From an uncultured Pseudomonadota bacterium (lineage in GTDB: Bacteria; Bdellovibrionota_B; Oligoflexia; Oligoflexales; CAILAO01): a DNA stretch of 7,703 nucleotides. The number at the start of each line of letters is the position of its first letter. Positions within the stretch are counted from its first letter, which is position 1. Under the pieces are notes generated by a model. It saw only the letters and a list, made by a program, of their open reading frames with translations, did not search any database and was not told the DNA's origin. This document shows positions 5,435 to 7,703 of the stretch, piece by piece. Both the position numbers and the translations under genes were made by a program. Where the stretch lies: positions 1 through 7,703 of the forward strand of contig CAILAO010000926.1 in the NCBI GenBank assembly GCA_903832105.1. The letters run 5' to 3'.

Positions 5435-6805
5435 TTATACCCGCTCAAACTTCGCTGTGAAATGTCTTAAGGCTGGGGGCTCGTAGGTGAAACGCAGCCC
5501 TCGTATTTTGTTACACTCCTTCATGAGTTCCTCGGCGCATTCTAAGACATAATCCACATGACTTTGGGTATAAACTCTTCGAGGAATCGCGAGACGAACG
5601 AGTTCAAGGGCCGGGAAAATGTTTTTGCCATCGGGACCTTTTTTGCCAAACATCACGGTTCCGATTTCACAGCCACGAATGCCACCGACCTCGTAAAGTG
5701 CGCAGGCAAGAGCGTGCCCGGGAAATTGGTCGCGAGGTATATTCGGGAGAACCGACAAGGCGTCGACATAAATCGCATGACCTCCCGGCGGCTCTACAAT
5801 CTGAATGCCTCGCTTAAGAAGGCCCTCGCCCAAGTAACGAGTCGAGGCAAAACGATATTTTAGGTAGTCTTCATCGACGATTTCTTTTAATCCCTGCGCG
5901 ATGGCGTCAAGATCACGTCCTGCAAGGCCTCCATAAGTCGGAAAACCTTCGGTCAAAATCAATAAATTCCTCATGTTGGAGACGAGCCCCTCGTCATTCG
6001 CGCCAATCCACCCCCCGATATTGGCGAAGGCGTCTTTCTTTGCACTCATGGTGCAACCGTCTGCGTAAGAAAACATCTCGTGCGCAATTTCAAAAACACT
6101 CTTATTTTCGTAACCTGGTTCTCTTAGCTTGATAAAATAGGCATTCTCCGCAAAACGGCAAGCATCGAGAAAAAACGGGACACCATGCTGATGCGCAAGC
6201 TTCGATGTTTCACGAATATTTGCCATCGAGACGGGTTGACCGCCGCCCGAGTTGTTGGTCACCGTCAGCATGACAAGAGGAATCCGCTCACGAGGCGTGG
6301 ATTTAAGGAATTCGCTAAGTTTGTTTATGTCGATATTCCCCTTAAACGGACTTTTGTTACGGGGATCGCGCCCTTCCGGCACGAGCAGATCGCGAGCTTC
6401 TGCTTCGCGAACTTCAACATTGGCTCGCGTGGTATCAAAATGGCTGTTGTTAGGAATGATGTCGCCCTTTTTGGCGATGGTCGTGAAGAGGATTTTTTCT
6501 GCCGCGCGTCCTTGATGCACAGGGAGAATATATTTAAATCCCGTGAGTTCTTTGACCGCACTTTCAAACCTGAAAAAGCTGGAAGCTCCGGCGTAGGACT
6601 CGTCCCCCATCATGATGGCAGCCCACTGTGCGTTACTCATGCTGGACGTCCCGCTATCAGTCAGAAGGTCGATCATCACATCTTCTGCTGGAATGGCAAA
6701 GAGATTGTAGTGCGCCTTTCGAAGCGCTTTTTCACGGTAAGGACGATCTGTCATTTTGATCGGTTCAAGCGATTTTATCCTGAAGGGTTCAATGATGGTT
6801 TTCAT
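5435..6805 (-). CDS. tnaA: tryptophanase (L-tryptophan indole-lyase)
   Basis: A PLP-dependent beta-eliminating lyase that cleaves L-tryptophan to indole, pyruvate and ammonia in the cytoplasm. The full 456 residues are present, from 'EPFRIKSLEPIK' to 'LRHFTAKFERV'. The PLP lysine is Lys257 in 'MSAKKDAF'. Tyr71, Gln98-Gly99-Arg100, Asn185, Asp214, Arg217, Ser254 and Arg404 occupy the positions known from Citrobacter tyrosine phenol-lyase, and the K+ site residues Gly52, Glu69 and Asn262 are kept. Three positions separate the two enzymes: 124 is Asp (Thr in phenol-lyase), 381 is Ile (Arg in phenol-lyase), 448 is His (Phe in phenol-lyase). All are the tryptophanase state, so tyrosine phenol-lyase is unlikely. 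Length and numbering nevertheless equal the 456-residue phenol-lyases rather than E. coli TnaA (471). AAAGGA 8 bases before the ATG supports the start. The upstream gene ends 39 bp away with no terminator, so cotranscription is likely. Confidence 0.96.
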   Translation of the reverse strand: MKTIIEPFRIKSLEPIKMTDRPYREKALRKAHYNLFAIPAEDVMIDLLTDSGTSSMSNAQWAAIMMGDESYAGASSFFRFESAVKELTGFKYILPVHQGRAAEKILFTTIAKKGDIIPNNSHFDTTRANVEVREAEARDLLVPEGRDPRNKSPFKGNIDINKLSEFLKSTPRERIPLVMLTVTNNSGGGQPVSMANIRETSKLAHQHGVPFFLDACRFAENAYFIKLREPGYENKSVFEIAHEMFSYADGCTMSAKKDAFANIGGWIGANDEGLVSNMRNLLILTEGFPTYGGLAGRDLDAIAQGLKEIVDEDYLKYRFASTRYLGEGLLKRGIQIVEPPGGHAIYVDALSVLPNIPRDQFPGHALACALYEVGGIRGCEIGTVMFGKKGPDGKNIFPALELVRLAIPRRVYTQSHVDYVLECAEELMKECNKIRGLRFTYEPPALRHFTAKFERV

Positions 6806-6813
6806 TTAAGTGA

Positions 6814-6819
6814 TCCTTT
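6814..6819 (-). promoter_or_regulatory. ribosome binding site of tnaA
   Basis: AAAGGA on the - strand, 8 bases before the tnaA ATG. The 39-base gap to the upstream gene has no room for a tnaC-like leader peptide with its own start, and I see no good promoter in it. Confidence 0.65.
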
Positions 6820-6844
6820 ATGTTTAAAGCAGTCACATTCTACG

Positions 6845-7703
6845 TCATCTAAATATTCGTCTCAAGCGTGTTCCTGAATCGGGAAGGTAATACCCGATAC
6901 TTAGTGCACTTTCCTTCCATCCAGTGATTTCGAAGACCTCCCCCTTGGGCGGATCACCAGCAAAGAAAAACACAGTTGATGAAATCTCAAAAAAGAAACG
7001 ATCGTTAATAAACCCAACATACCAAATAGATCCGGCATAAGTGCTTAGCAGATGGCGTTTTGTGTGATCTCCCTCGCTTAGAGAGACGAAGGATGGTCCG
7101 ACAGCGGCATCGACTCCAACGGCACCTACCGGAGTATGGAATGTAAAGCTAGCATCGCCGAGAAGCACTACCATCCACGTTGTTAAGTCGTAGGTATACT
7201 GAGGTCTTCCTCCCGTGGTGGGAGATGTCGGGGGAGTGCTGATCACATCAGTCCTAGCCGCTTCGCTATTTTTCTCAAAGGTATATTCGCGATCAAAATA
7301 GGCGCCATTGAGATAAGGAGAAAGTTTGATGCTGAAATCCCACGGCTCAAAACCATCAGGGTGATCATAGTTGCCAAGACCAAAACCAGATAGGTATTCG
7401 GGAACAGGATTACGTGTCTTTTGCCGTACTTGCACCAAGTCATTATCAATGATTTTTTGCGTCAGTTCCTGAGTTGAAGCAAAACTGAAAACGCCGCCGT
7501 TTGGAACCAAGGTGAAGGCAAGACTCATCGCGCGTCTTGCCTGCGTTTGTCTGAGCGCAGGCATCTTCAGCTCAATCGGTGGGAAGGTCTCTTTTCCTTG
7601 TGGTTCAGTTACTTTAATCATTGAATGAAGATCGTAAACATCGGGTGTCAATATTATTCCAGACGGTGAATTTTTATACTCTAAAAAAACGATATGAGAT
7701 GCC
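6845..7703 (-). CDS. beta-rich, probable outer-membrane protein (5' end outside window)
   Basis: The - strand frame is open to the right edge (285 residues visible, last full codon at 7702), so the start and any signal peptide lie outside. A TTG at 7651 and an ATG at 7621 are weak internal candidates. The second half has long amphipathic, aromatic-rich strands typical of membrane barrels: 'FSIKLSPYLNGAYFD', 'WMVVLLGDASFTFHT', 'GAVGVDAAVGPSFVSLS', 'GSIWYVGFINDRFFFEISS' and 'ESALSIGYYLPDS'. They are joined by charged or Pro/Thr/Ser-rich loops. The C-terminus 'LRRIFR' ends in Arg, which is unusual for a BAM-inserted barrel but leaves the Phe close by. No family is recognised. It lies 39 bp upstream of tnaA on the same strand, so it might be cotranscribed and might act in uptake, but this is position-based speculation. 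Confidence 0.65.
   Translation of the reverse strand, partial: ASHIVFLEYKNSPSGIILTPDVYDLHSMIKVTEPQGKETFPPIELKMPALRQTQARRAMSLAFTLVPNGGVFSFASTQELTQKIIDNDLVQVRQKTRNPVPEYLSGFGLGNYDHPDGFEPWDFSIKLSPYLNGAYFDREYTFEKNSEAARTDVISTPPTSPTTGGRPQYTYDLTTWMVVLLGDASFTFHTPVGAVGVDAAVGPSFVSLSEGDHTKRHLLSTYAGSIWYVGFINDRFFFEISSTVFFFAGDPPKGEVFEITGWKESALSIGYYLPDSGTRLRRIFR

Noticed and set aside
5435..6805. Tyrosine phenol-lyase call for the lyase
   Set aside because: The three specificity positions are Asp124, Ile381 and His448, not Thr, Arg and Phe.
6185..6877. 230-codon open frame on the + strand opposite tnaA
   Set aside because: It lies antisense to a certain gene; the protein has no recognisable domain and a Cys/His/Arg-rich composition typical of antisense frames.

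Overview
The window reads as a piece of a Gram-negative bacterial chromosome of moderate GC. At least two encoded proteins look like outer-membrane beta-barrels, one with a clear Sec signal peptide. The first gene resembles the DUF4175 family, and a gene remnant carries NHL repeats of the 'VLGQPDF' type that are common in deltaproteobacterial and Bdellovibrio-like genomes. Lineage is a weak inference; nothing here fixes the genus.

Left part (1-2831, + strand): the 3' part of a large DUF4175-like inner-membrane/coiled-coil protein, open at the window edge, followed 3 bp later by a small basic helical protein of unknown function. The two form an apparent operon.

Middle part (2832-4297, + strand): the C-terminal third of an MFS transporter without its N-terminal helices (a remnant), then about 330 bases with no gene I can support, then a HEPN-MNT pair. 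In that pair a HI0074-like HEPN protein with an intact RX4HXY motif overlaps by ATGA an MNT nucleotidyltransferase with GSX10DXD. This is the layout of a type VII-like toxin-antitoxin module.

Right part (4315-7703, - strand): a 215-residue exported, probably beta-barrel protein with its own good promoter; a decayed NHL-repeat gene split by a one-base frameshift in a T-run; a complete tryptophanase (tnaA); and upstream of tnaA the 3' part of a second beta-rich, probably outer-membrane protein, open at the right edge.

The tryptophanase is the best-defined gene. All catalytic residues are present, and the three positions that separate tryptophanase from tyrosine phenol-lyase have the tryptophanase state, although length and numbering match the phenol-lyases. 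It should cleave L-tryptophan to indole, pyruvate and ammonia. No tnaC leader or tnaB permease is visible next to it. Two broken genes (MFS, NHL) around a mobile-type toxin-antitoxin pair suggest a stretch of gene turnover. I see no transposase, integrase, tRNA, rRNA or CRISPR array.
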